Source of the DNA: UBA1172 sp002457135
Lineage (GTDB): Bacteria > Pseudomonadota > Alphaproteobacteria > Puniceispirillales > UBA1172
DNA length: 20,823 bases
Direction: 5' to 3'
Assembly: GCA_965660935.1 (NCBI GenBank)
Contig: CBFIBR010000030.1
Coordinates: forward strand, 1 to 20,823
The position numbers were made by a program, and so were the translations under genes. Below, one piece after another: positions 15,014-20,614 of this stretch. The first letter of the stretch is position 1; each line of letters opens with the position of its first letter. Under the pieces are notes generated by a model. The model did not search any database. It was not told the DNA's origin and was given only the letters and a program-made list of their open reading frames with translations.

Positions 15014-15475
15014 TCAGTTTGCAGGGGTGAACGTATAGACCGATGAAACGCCCAGATCTTCAGTGGTTTTGCCGATCCATTTGGCACCGACCAGCGCTTC
15101 CCAATGGCCGGTTCCGGCAATCAGGATTGGAGCGACTGTACCGTCTGGCTGAAAGGTACCATTGAACAGACCAATATCACCGTTTGGATTGACAGCCTGA
15201 CAATTAATGGCGCCCCCCATTGGTTGTTGCTGGCCGGTTGCAAAAACCATGAACCAGTTGCATGTAGCTGAAACCGCTGCCGGGAACCCCTCTGGCGGGT
15301 TGTCATACATCCAAACATCTTTGGTCTTTTGGTATAAATGCATCCCGGATGCAGCTTCAATAGTTTTGGTATCAACGGTATAGCCGGTTCCGTGCCCCCC
15401 GTATTCAGAGTGTCCGCCGGCAAAGGCCAATGCTGGTGCAAAACAGATAATCCCAGCCAATATTGCATTTTTCAT
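15014..15475 (-). CDS. secreted protein of unknown function
   Basis: A 153-residue protein that I do not recognise. Residues 1-19 form a clear Sec signal peptide (MKNAILAGIICFAPALAFA) with likely cleavage before GGHS. The mature part starts Gly/His-rich, then looks beta-rich, with two cysteines (Cys72 in SATCNWFMVF, Cys92 in AINCQAV) that could form a disulphide in the periplasm. Phrases such as GHWEALVGAKWIGKT and LFNGTFQPDGTV suggest a small beta-barrel or lipocalin-like fold, but this is a guess. A GGGA ribosome-binding site lies about 8 nt before the ATG at 15475. A tandem 19-nt repeat lies just upstream and may regulate it. It stands alone, 132 nt downstream of the effector-like start region. 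Confidence 0.75.
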   Translation of the reverse strand: MKNAILAGIICFAPALAFAGGHSEYGGHGTGYTVDTKTIEAASGMHLYQKTKDVWMYDNPPEGFPAAVSATCNWFMVFATGQQQPMGGAINCQAVNPNGDIGLFNGTFQPDGTVAPILIAGTGHWEALVGAKWIGKTTEDLGVSSVYTFTPAN

Positions 15476-15503
15476 TTTATTTTCCCTTTCAGGTTTCTGG
15501 TTA

Positions 15504-15546
15504 CAACAATGGTATTGCGGGAGATTTCAACAATGGTTTTGCAGGA
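15504..15546 (-). repeat. two tandem 19-nt repeats upstream of the secreted-protein gene
   Basis: CAACAATGGTATTGCGGGA (15504-15522) recurs as CAACAATGGTTTTGCAGGA (15528-15546) with two differences, a period of 24 nt. The pair starts 29 nt upstream of the secreted-protein ATG at 15475. Tandem sites at this position fit either an operator overlapping the promoter or a repeated element in the 5' leader RNA. Confidence 0.55.
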
Positions 15547-15645
15547 ATTTGTATTTAATTCACGTCCTTCAAAATAAATTTATTACGTCCAATGCTCCCG
15601 ATGGAAATTATAATACAGCAATAGAGGGAATATTTCAGCATGGCA

Positions 15646-15712
15646 GCCGCTAAAATAAGCGGGTAACGCCCCTGAATTTTCCCCGATAGCCTTATCAAAA
15701 AGCCCGGCGTTA
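15646..15712. other. structured intergenic segment with two nested inverted repeats
   Basis: CCGCT (15647-15651) pairs with AGCGG (15658-15662). Next, TAACGCC (15664-15670) pairs with GGCGTTA (15706-15712) around a 35-nt interior that includes a GATA/TATC mini-stem. On the plus strand this is followed immediately by a perfect AGGAGG at 15715-15720. The minus-strand copy would lie past the stop of the small gene at 15773. It could be an RNA leader, a terminator region for that gene or a relic of a repeat element. I match it to no known RNA family. Confidence 0.35.
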
Positions 15713-15772
15713 TGAGGAGGATCAGTGAAGCACCGGACTGAAAAATTTGACTATTTCAGTGTCTCACAAAAC

Positions 15773-15991
15773 TTATGCCGCCTGCGACAGTTCTGGGGCA
15801 GGTTCAGCCGGGGATGTGTTCAAAAATATTTCATCAGCGGTACTCAAAAACTCAAAGTCAGTGGCGCAGACAAAAGGTGTATTCGCAAGATGGACCAGGT
15901 CCAGTTTCAATGCCGCCACCAGGCAGAGCAATTCCTGGATGGATACGTTGTAGGTGTTTGCAATAGTAACAAGTGGAACAGCGTTGCGCAT
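15773..15991 (-). CDS. small HTH-like protein of unknown function
   Basis: A predicted 72-residue protein. Residues 5-30 (VPLVTIANTYNV, then SIQELLCLVAALKL) read like a helix-turn-helix or the IF2-N-type small domain, in which a short helix, a turn with Val-Ser and a second helix follow each other. The acidic tail ends in SPAEPAPELSQAA. The ATG at 15991 is preferred over the one at 16018 because GGAG lies 6 nt upstream of it. A plus-strand frame (15725-16015, GTG start) occupies the same DNA behind an AGGAGG, but its Cys/His/Gln-heavy composition looks like an antisense shadow. The gene could regulate neighbours in the island. Coding status is moderately supported only. Confidence 0.45.
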   Translation of the reverse strand: MRNAVPLVTIANTYNVSIQELLCLVAALKLDLVHLANTPFVCATDFEFLSTADEIFLNTSPAEPAPELSQAA

Positions 15992-16311
15992 TGTCATCTC
16001 CATGTCATTGGCTAACATGAAAAAATATTTGACTTTATTTTTTCACATTTGTGACACCGGTTTCCTGTTGAGGTAACCATCTGAATCCATGATGTTGTTT
16101 TCGCACAGACACACGCTCATGCGCCACAGGGGGAGCATGGTCGATCAGCGAATCGCCAATTGGATAGCAACGCTGCTGTAATTCAGACAGGGTCTGCCCG
16201 CATCCAATCAAAGCATGTAATAATGCATGAAATACAATGTTTTAGCGCATAATATGATAGGGTGGGTATCGGGGTACAGTTCAAAATTACCTGCATCATG
16301 GTTCCTGCTTT

Positions 16312-16339
16312 AACAGGCAATATTGAGAGTCTGGCCGTT
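16312..16339 (+). pseudogene. degenerate duplicate of the 5' coding region of the downstream propeller-protein gene
   Basis: This 28-nt stretch matches 16653-16680, inside the downstream gene, at 24 of 28 positions in the same orientation. Read in frame from 16298 it gives MVPALTGNIESLAV, comparable to MVTASETGTIERLSI in the gene. Just upstream both regions also share TTCAAAATT. The frame is open only from about 16262 to a TAA near 16387. It looks like the relic of a tandem gene duplication with internal deletion. The match is short, so chance is not fully excluded. Confidence 0.35.
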
Positions 16340-16375
16340 TTAACACGCTTCTTTTGCAGTCATTCATCGTTGAAA

Positions 16376-16394
16376 CTGTCAATATAACTGTCAA
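16376..16394 (+). promoter_or_regulatory. Pho-box-like CTGTCAA direct repeat
   Basis: CTGTCAA occurs at 16376-16382 and again at 16388-16394, separated by TATAA. Canonical PhoB boxes are CTGTCAT direct repeats with an 11-nt period; here the period is 12 nt, one base off. The site lies 74 nt upstream of the secreted propeller protein's start and is followed by AT-rich sequence suitable for a -10 element. Phosphate control would fit a secreted protein of a family sometimes annotated as phosphatase, but the spacing makes this tentative. Confidence 0.3.
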
Positions 16395-16467
16395 AAAATT
16401 TCATAAATTTGAAATCTAAATGAAAGGTTTTAGCAGGACCCTGTTTACTCACACGATGGAGTAAATC

Positions 16468-17961
16468 ATGTCTATATATTACAACTTCAAGATATCCATT
16501 ATTGCAACCAGCCTCGCTGTTTCCGCTGCTTATTCGGCAAACGCCATGGAAATGAAAGAGATTGGAAATTTCAAAATTGGCGATGGTGAGGGTTATGCAG
16601 AAATGCTGCGTTACCATGCTGAATCCATGAGCCTGATGGTAACAGCATCTGAAACAGGCACTATTGAGAGGCTGTCCATTCAACCAGCTTCCAACATCAC
16701 GAAAATGGATGCCCTCGATCTGTCTGGCGGTGACGTTACCGCGGTTGCAGTCCATGGGGCACTGGTGGCTGCTTCAATCAAAGCTGATGCTGCTGATGCC
16801 GCTGGAATGGTGAAACTGTTTGATGTCAACGGGGGTGAAATCGCCACCTTTCCGACAGGGCCTCTTCCAGACAACGTAGCCTTCTCTCCTGATGGTCGTT
16901 ATCTTTTGACGGCAAACGAAGGCGAGCCTTCAGACGATTACAGTGTAGACCCTGAAGGCAGCTTCACCCTGATTGATCTAAAATCCGGGCCTGCCAATGC
17001 TGTGGTCACTCAAATCAGTCTGGATGATTTCAACGCACCCAGTGGCGGCAGAATAGTGAAGCCAGGCTCAAGCTTTTCGGCTGACGCAGAGCCTGAGTAT
17101 GTTGCGTTTGATGCCACTGGAAAGACTGCATACGTGACGTTGCAGGAAAATAATTCCCTGGCTGTGATTGATGTTGAAAAGGCCAGGGTTGCAGCCGTTG
17201 TTGGTCTGGGCGTCAAGAATGTGTCACGCATAGGCCATGATATGTCAAATAAGGACAACGGCATCAACATGAAGCGATGGCCAGTCCTGATGATGTATCA
17301 GCCGGATGCAATTGCTGCCTATGAAGTCAAAGGGGCCACCTATCTGGTTACCGCCAATGAGGGTGATGCAAAAGACTATGACGGGTTTTCAGAGGAAACG
17401 CGTGTTGCAAAACTCACTCTTGATCAAACCATGTTCCCGAATGCAGATACTCTCCAGAAGCCGGAAAATCTTGGTCGCCTGAAAACAACCACGACCATGG
17501 GTGATACCGATGGTGATGGCGACCATGATATAATTTACGCCTATGGCGGCCGGTCATTTTCAATTTGGGGTTCCGACGGGACCCTTGTTTTTGATAGTGG
17601 CAATGCTTTTGAAAACATCATCGCAAGCAGGTCACCCGAAGTCTTTAACGCTGATGGCGGCGAAGCTGAATTTGATGACCGCTCTGATGATAAAGGCCCA
17701 GAACCCGAAGCCCTGGCTTTGGGGGAGATTGATGGCAGAACATATGCGTTTATCGGCATGGAAAGAAATAACGCCATTTTCGCGTATGACATCACGTTGC
17801 CTTCGGACCCTCACATGGTCGGGTATATGATGCCGTCTGAAATGCATAATTCACCAGAAGGGCTTGAATTTATCCCTGCAAAAGACAGCCCAACGGGCAA
17901 GCCTTTATTAGCTGTTGCCTATGAAATGACAGGAACAGTTGCGTTGTATGAAGTGCATTAA
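16468..17961 (+). CDS. secreted choice-of-anchor-I / beta-propeller protein
   Basis: A 497-residue exported protein. Residues 1-26 are a Sec signal peptide ending AYSANA. The rest has propeller-like repeats: GPLPDNVAFSPDGRYLLTAN (131-150), AEPEYVAFDATGKTAYVTLQ, and EPEALALGEIDGRTYAFIGM followed by an acidic, probably Ca-binding DTDGDGDHD. This order matches the choice-of-anchor I family (mesenchyme-specific glycoprotein-like, sometimes labelled alkaline phosphatase), whose biochemical role is not established. I see no C-terminal PEP-CTERM or LPxTG-like anchor. GGAG at 16458-16461 is 6 nt before the ATG. A hairpin follows the stop codon, so it is probably a single-gene transcript. It is the largest gene in the candidate island. 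Confidence 0.85.
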   Translation: MSIYYNFKISIIATSLAVSAAYSANAMEMKEIGNFKIGDGEGYAEMLRYHAESMSLMVTASETGTIERLSIQPASNITKMDALDLSGGDVTAVAVHGALVAASIKADAADAAGMVKLFDVNGGEIATFPTGPLPDNVAFSPDGRYLLTANEGEPSDDYSVDPEGSFTLIDLKSGPANAVVTQISLDDFNAPSGGRIVKPGSSFSADAEPEYVAFDATGKTAYVTLQENNSLAVIDVEKARVAAVVGLGVKNVSRIGHDMSNKDNGINMKRWPVLMMYQPDAIAAYEVKGATYLVTANEGDAKDYDGFSEETRVAKLTLDQTMFPNADTLQKPENLGRLKTTTTMGDTDGDGDHDIIYAYGGRSFSIWGSDGTLVFDSGNAFENIIASRSPEVFNADGGEAEFDDRSDDKGPEPEALALGEIDGRTYAFIGMERNNAIFAYDITLPSDPHMVGYMMPSEMHNSPEGLEFIPAKDSPTGKPLLAVAYEMTGTVALYEVH

Positions 17962-17980
17962 TAACAAGACAAATTTCAGT

Positions 17981-18003
17981 CAGGGCGGGTTTTCCTCGCC
18001 CTG
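17981..18003 (+). terminator. GC-rich hairpin after the propeller-protein gene
   Basis: CAGGGCG (17981-17987) pairs perfectly with CGCCCTG (17997-18003) around a 9-nt loop, starting 20 nt after the stop codon at 17961. The following sequence has only short pyrimidine runs, so T-tract support is weak. Position and stem strength still make a terminator likely. Confidence 0.55.
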
Positions 18004-18235
18004 GCTTTCGCTGATTTAGTGAGGAAGAGTTGATCTCTTTCAGGTAAAGGCCATCACTATAAAGCCAAGCTGCTTCAGCCAGCCTTGTGCCTGTGTCACC
18101 CTGTTGCAGGCATGCCGGGATTTTGTTCTGGAGCGTAATAAAGTCGCAAAATTTTCCAAATAATTTCAGAAAATGTTAAATTAGTTAATATTAAATTTAT
18201 AGCTGGGCAACACCTGAACCAATGGAGAGAATGAA

Positions 18236-18490
18236 ATGGAACTGCTAGGAATTGCGAGGTTCTCCGTAAGTTATGATGAATGGAAAGCTGTGTATGACGG
18301 AGACGCAGAGCTGAGAAAACAATTCATGAAAGATGATATTGTTGGAAAAGTTGATGAACACACAGCAATGATTAAAGCAACTATTACCGATAGTGAAAAA
18401 ATGGATGAAATCATGTCGGTAAGGATGCCCGAGCTTGAATACATGAATCTGCAGCATGAGTTCTATTCGATGCAACTCATGGAAGACTGA
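18236..18490 (+). CDS. small cytosolic protein, possible dimeric alpha/beta-barrel fold
   Basis: An 84-residue protein without signal peptide or cysteines. It has a beta-alpha-beta-type pattern: a hydrophobic strand ELLGIARFSV, a helix with SYDEWKAVYDG, a basic/acidic helix, then a strand IKATITDSEKMDEIM and a helix ending near MNLQHEFYSM. The early DEWKAVYD phrase resembles small ferredoxin-like (ABM-like or DUF3764-like) proteins; I do not recognise it with certainty. GGAGAG lies 6 nt before the ATG at 18236, a strong start. The 230-nt AT-rich upstream gap, with TTAAATTAGTTAATATTAAAT near 18175-18200, probably holds its promoter. It is probably co-transcribed with the next gene, 64 nt downstream. 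Confidence 0.7.
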   Translation: MELLGIARFSVSYDEWKAVYDGDAELRKQFMKDDIVGKVDEHTAMIKATITDSEKMDEIMSVRMPELEYMNLQHEFYSMQLMED

Positions 18491-18510
18491 CTGTTTAAGC
18501 GTTTCAATGA

Positions 18511-18540
18511 GAATGTAGGTGGGGAATGTAGGTAGGTGAG
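18511..18540 (+). repeat. short G-rich direct repeat between the two small genes
   Basis: GAATGTAGGT occurs at 18511-18520 and again at 18524-18533, followed by another AGGTGAG. The repeat lies in the 64-nt spacer before the second small gene and includes its possible ribosome-binding region. It could tune translation of the second gene or be replication slippage. Confidence 0.45.
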
Positions 18541-18554
18541 TGTGGGTAAATCAT

Positions 18555-18908
18555 ATGGCCGTTTCAGAAAACAACGTTGTTGGTATTAGAGTTGTCCTCA
18601 AGCCGAAAGACACAGGCAAGAATTGGAGGGAATTCATCAAGAATGTGGTTGAGATAAACCAAAAGAAAGGCAACGCCTTTCTCTACGAGTATTACGAACT
18701 GGACGGAATCGTGCATCTGCACGAGCGGTTCAAGGATGCCGAAGCGTACAAAAAACACTTTGATTTTTTCTCCACCGAAGTGGCTGAAGAGTTCTTTAGC
18801 CTGTTCGATTTCGAGCATTTGGATGTCTATGGCGATGTCGGTGAAGAGGTTGAAACCGCTTTAAAGGGATTGAACGCGAACTTCTACTCACCGATCGCAC
18901 GGTTTTAG
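18555..18908 (+). CDS. small cytosolic protein, ABM-like (antibiotic biosynthesis monooxygenase-fold) candidate
   Basis: A 117-residue protein. Its N-terminal strand VVGIRVVLKPKD, helix NWREFIKNVVEIN, strand GNAFLYEYYELDG, strand IVHLHERFKDAEAYKKHFDF and C-terminal amphipathic helix with EFFSLFDFEHLDVYGD follow the strand-helix-strand-strand-helix order of ABM-superfamily proteins (small oxygen- or flavin-linked or stress proteins). No catalytic residue can be assigned. The ATG at 18555 is used; an in-frame GTG at 18540 is equally open and neither has a classical ribosome-binding site. It pairs with the small gene upstream, perhaps as subunits of one hetero-oligomer (inference). Confidence 0.7.
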   Translation: MAVSENNVVGIRVVLKPKDTGKNWREFIKNVVEINQKKGNAFLYEYYELDGIVHLHERFKDAEAYKKHFDFFSTEVAEEFFSLFDFEHLDVYGDVGEEVETALKGLNANFYSPIARF

Positions 18909-18986
18909 CTTCATCCGGCGAATGACTGAAGCCAGGCTGTTTCATCCAAACTGACAACGCTTGAATTACAATGTGTTAGCATATGA

Positions 18987-19013
18987 TGTGATGGGGAAAG
19001 TGGTGCTGGCGGA
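18987..19013 (-). repeat. tRNA-Thr 3'-end copy of the 27-nt direct repeat, candidate proximal attachment site
   Basis: Positions 19001-19013 are the last 13 nt of the tRNA-Thr gene including its encoded CCA, and 18987-19000 lie just beyond it. The stretch is 23 of 27 identical to 14321-14347. The tRNA stays intact, as expected when an element brings in a replacement 3' end. Confidence 0.5.
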
Positions 19014-19076
19014 GAGACTCGAACTCCCAACCGCCCGATTACAAATCGGGTGCTCTACCAATTGAGCCACGCCAGC
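19001..19076 (-). tRNA. tRNA-Thr(TGT)
   Basis: A complete 76-nt cloverleaf on the minus strand. The acceptor stem is GCTGGCG/CGCCAGC, the D-arm has GCTC...GAGC, and the anticodon stem CCCGA/TCGGG holds the loop TTTGTAA, giving anticodon TGT for ACA codons. The T-arm is GGGAG-TTCGAGT-CTCTC with one G-U pair. The discriminator is A and the CCA is encoded. It marks the right edge of the candidate island. Confidence 0.97.
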
Positions 19077-19145
19077 CCTTGGGGTAACATTCGAAATATT
19101 CATCAAACGCGATGACGACGCAAGCCTTTTGTTGAGGCTTTGCGC

Positions 19146-19192
19146 CAGAACCCAAACAAGAACCCAGACCTGACCCAAACCAGAACCCAAAC
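19146..19192. repeat. four tandem copies of an 11-12 nt AACCCAAAC unit
   Basis: CAGAACCCAAAC (19146-19157), AAGAACCCAGAC (19158-19169), CTGACCCAAAC (19170-19180) and CAGAACCCAAAC (19181-19192) follow each other directly. The first and last copies are identical. The array lies between the 5' end of tRNA-Thr and the small membrane-protein gene. It is consistent with slippage, or with a regulatory repeat. Confidence 0.7.
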
Positions 19193-19210
19193 TAAGACAG
19201 GACCGAACCC

Positions 19211-19363
19211 ATGCTGTTGCCCCCTGATCCCGAAGCCAGAAAAAAGCGCCTGGTCGGCAATCTGCTCAATGGCTTTGACCGGTTGCATGGCCAGCGATGG
19301 GTGACGCTGATCGGTTTTGTCATTCTGGTGGTGCTGCTGGCGATGTCGATCCTGCCGATCTAG
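19211..19363 (+). CDS. 50-residue single-span membrane protein
   Basis: A short frame beginning MLLPPDPEARKKRLVGNLLN. It has a charged, basic N-terminal half with an amphipathic stretch (14-28) and a hydrophobic helix at about 30-48 (WVTLIGFVILVVLLAMSILP) that ends almost at the C-terminus. It should be a small inner-membrane protein, positive side in the cytosol. G+C content and codon choice match the surrounding core genes, which supports coding. The ATG at 19211 has no strong ribosome-binding site. It is convergent with rlmB, 30 nt apart. No function is recognised. Confidence 0.55.
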   Translation: MLLPPDPEARKKRLVGNLLNGFDRLHGQRWVTLIGFVILVVLLAMSILPI

Positions 19364-19393
19364 CAGGCCATAGTCTTTAATATCGGGGAGCCT

Positions 19394-20371
19394 CTATCCC
19401 CGGGCGGCAAAAAGCGCGACTGCTGTTGCTGCCGACACGTTGAGCGATTCAGCCGCATCGTCAATCGGGATACGGACGCGGATATCCGCCCTTTCCTCAG
19501 TCAGGCGGCGCAGGCCCTTGCCCTCGGCCCCCATGATGATGCCCAGCCTGTCATGCCTGGCAAGCGCGCTGATCGGTGTATCGCCCCGGGCCGTCATGCC
19601 CGCCAGCATGAAGCCATGGTCCTTGAGCAATTCCATGGCCCGGGAAAGGTTGACCACCCTGATCAGCGGGATGTGTTCGGCCGCGCCACTGGCGGTGCGC
19701 AGCATGGCAGCGCTTTCTGGCGGGCTGTGGCGATCGGTGGTGATCAGGCCCGCCGCACCAAAGGCACGGGCTGATCGCATGATCGCGCCGATATTGCGGC
19801 CATCGGTCACCTGATCGAGCAGGATCACCAGCGGCCGGTCGGGCAGGGGGGCGGCAAGGAATTCATCGAGCGAAGGCGGCTCCAGCATGCGGGCGACCAT
19901 CACCACACCCTGATGCACGGGTTTTTCATCCCGGGGCAGGGCATCGATGAGCATGGCGCGATCAACCAACCTGGGTTCAGGCAGGGCGCATCCGGGGGTA
20001 AGGTTACGGAACCATTCGGCGGCCTCACGGGTCAGGTAAAGCGCGGAGATCTTGCGTTCGGGGTTGGCGAGGACAGCCTCGGCGGCGTGCCTGCCCCAGA
20101 TCAGCACAGACCCTTCAGGGCATCGGATCAGGCCTGAGGGCTTGCCTGCCCCGCCTCTGTTGCCGGCAGAACCCTCAACCCTGGATGCAGGGGGCTTCGT
20201 TTCATCAGGCCTTGTTCCATCAGGGCGGGATGACTGCATTCTGCCATGGCCGGATCGGTGCTTGTTATCCCCCGATAATTTACTGGATAATTTACCGGAT
20301 GATTTACCGGATGGCTTGCGGGGTGCCTTCCCCGGTAATTTCCCTGATGTCTGCTGTTTTTTTCGGCTCAT
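19394..20371 (-). CDS. rlmB: 23S rRNA (guanosine-2'-O-)-methyltransferase, TrmH/SpoU family (RlmB-like)
   Basis: A 325-residue SPOUT methyltransferase. After a low-complexity Lys/Ser/Gly/Pro tail (1-80), the substrate-binding domain with LIWGRHAAEAVLANP (90-104) is followed by the knotted catalytic domain. Motif 1 is DQVTDGRNIGAIMRSARAFG (186-205), motif 2 IIMGAEGKGLRRL (278-290) and motif 3 PIDDAAESLNVSAATAVALF (302-321). The family uses SAM to methylate G2251 of 23S rRNA (RlmB) or related sites. Placement beside tRNA-Tyr and tuf fits the usual alphaproteobacterial locus. The ATG at 20371 (MSRKKQQ) is preferred to the upstream frame start at 20419. The basic tail is longer than in E. coli RlmB, is encoded by 12-nt repeats, and probably helps bind RNA. 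Confidence 0.92.
   Translation of the reverse strand: MSRKKQQTSGKLPGKAPRKPSGKSSGKLSSKLSGDNKHRSGHGRMQSSRPDGTRPDETKPPASRVEGSAGNRGGAGKPSGLIRCPEGSVLIWGRHAAEAVLANPERKISALYLTREAAEWFRNLTPGCALPEPRLVDRAMLIDALPRDEKPVHQGVVMVARMLEPPSLDEFLAAPLPDRPLVILLDQVTDGRNIGAIMRSARAFGAAGLITTDRHSPPESAAMLRTASGAAEHIPLIRVVNLSRAMELLKDHGFMLAGMTARGDTPISALARHDRLGIIMGAEGKGLRRLTEERADIRVRIPIDDAAESLNVSAATAVALFAARG
20274..20345. repeat. six 12-nt tandem repeats inside the rlmB N-terminal coding region
   Basis: GATAATTTACTG (20274-20285), GATAATTTACCG (20286-20297) and GATGATTTACCG (20298-20309) are near-identical. Three more diverged units reach 20345. Read on the coding strand, each unit gives four residues, producing the SGKS/SGKL/SSKL series at about residues 10-33 of the methyltransferase. 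The 12-nt period keeps the frame, so copy number can vary without loss of function. Confidence 0.75.
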
Positions 20372-20413
20372 CGGGTGACTTTCATATTGACAAAGACGCT
20401 GTGCTTTCATACC

Positions 20414-20432
20414 ACGCAATCCTGTATTGCGT
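20414..20432. other. perfect 7-bp inverted repeat upstream of rlmB
   Basis: ACGCAAT (20414-20420) and ATTGCGT (20426-20432) flank a 5-nt CCTGT loop. A diverged partial copy, CCTGTATCGCAG, follows directly. The element lies in the region between rlmB and tRNA-Tyr that drives both genes, 43 nt upstream of the rlmB start. It could be an operator or leader hairpin. Confidence 0.4.
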
Positions 20433-20477
20433 TCCGGTCCTGTATCGCAGGGTTTAGGGCGCAGTTCAAATGTTTAT

Positions 20478-20562
20478 GGTGGGGTGGCCGAGTGGTTAAA
20501 GGCAGCAGACTGTAAATCTGCCCGCGTAGCGTACGTAGGTTCGAATCCTACCCCCACCACCA
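20478..20562 (+). tRNA. tRNA-Tyr(GTA)
   Basis: A complete 85-nt class II tRNA with a long variable arm. The acceptor stem is GGTGGGG/CCCCACC, the anticodon stem GCAGA/TCTGC holds the loop CTGTAAA (anticodon GTA), the variable arm is CCGCGTAGCGTACGT-like, and the T-arm is GTAGG-TTCGAAT-CCTAC. The discriminator is A with encoded CCA. It is followed after 52 nt by tuf and is likely co-transcribed with it, as in many alphaproteobacteria. Confidence 0.97.
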
Positions 20563-20614
20563 TAATGACAGGAGGCAGCGCGCCGCTGCCGGCACATCCC
20601 TAGGAGAAAAGGCA

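Larger units (their letters stand above)
15992..16467. promoter_or_regulatory. 476-nt gene-poor region upstream of the propeller-protein gene
   Basis: No convincing gene lies here. A TCACA-TT-TGTGA palindrome (16043-16054), about 50 nt upstream of the small HTH-like gene, could be an operator. GCATG repeats occur near 16213-16225. The right part contains a degenerate copy of coding sequence from the next gene (16312-16339), a CTGTCA direct repeat (16376-16394) and an AT-rich TTTCA/TGAAA palindrome just after it, which together look like the promoter area of the gene at 16468. Confidence 0.4.
14321..19013. mobile_element. candidate tRNA-Thr-associated genomic island, decayed or integrase-less
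   Basis: The segment is bounded by a 27-nt direct repeat, one copy forming the 3' end of tRNA-Thr. It extends from the 3' side of that tRNA, the expected geometry for an inserted element. It is visibly AT-richer than its flanks: positions 14461-14520 have 21 of 60 G+C, while 5101-5160 in the left block have 37 of 60. It contains only small, secreted or unknown genes plus the Pycsar-effector-like protein. No integrase, transposase or phage gene is recognisable, so it would be a relic or an element mobilised from outside. Composition alone could also reflect weakly expressed genes. Confidence 0.4.

Noticed and set aside
15725..16015. Plus-strand frame with GTG start behind a perfect AGGAGG
   Set aside because: The product is rich in Cys, His and Gln with no recognisable domain and lies antisense to a more protein-like frame; the 4-nt spacing to the start is also short.
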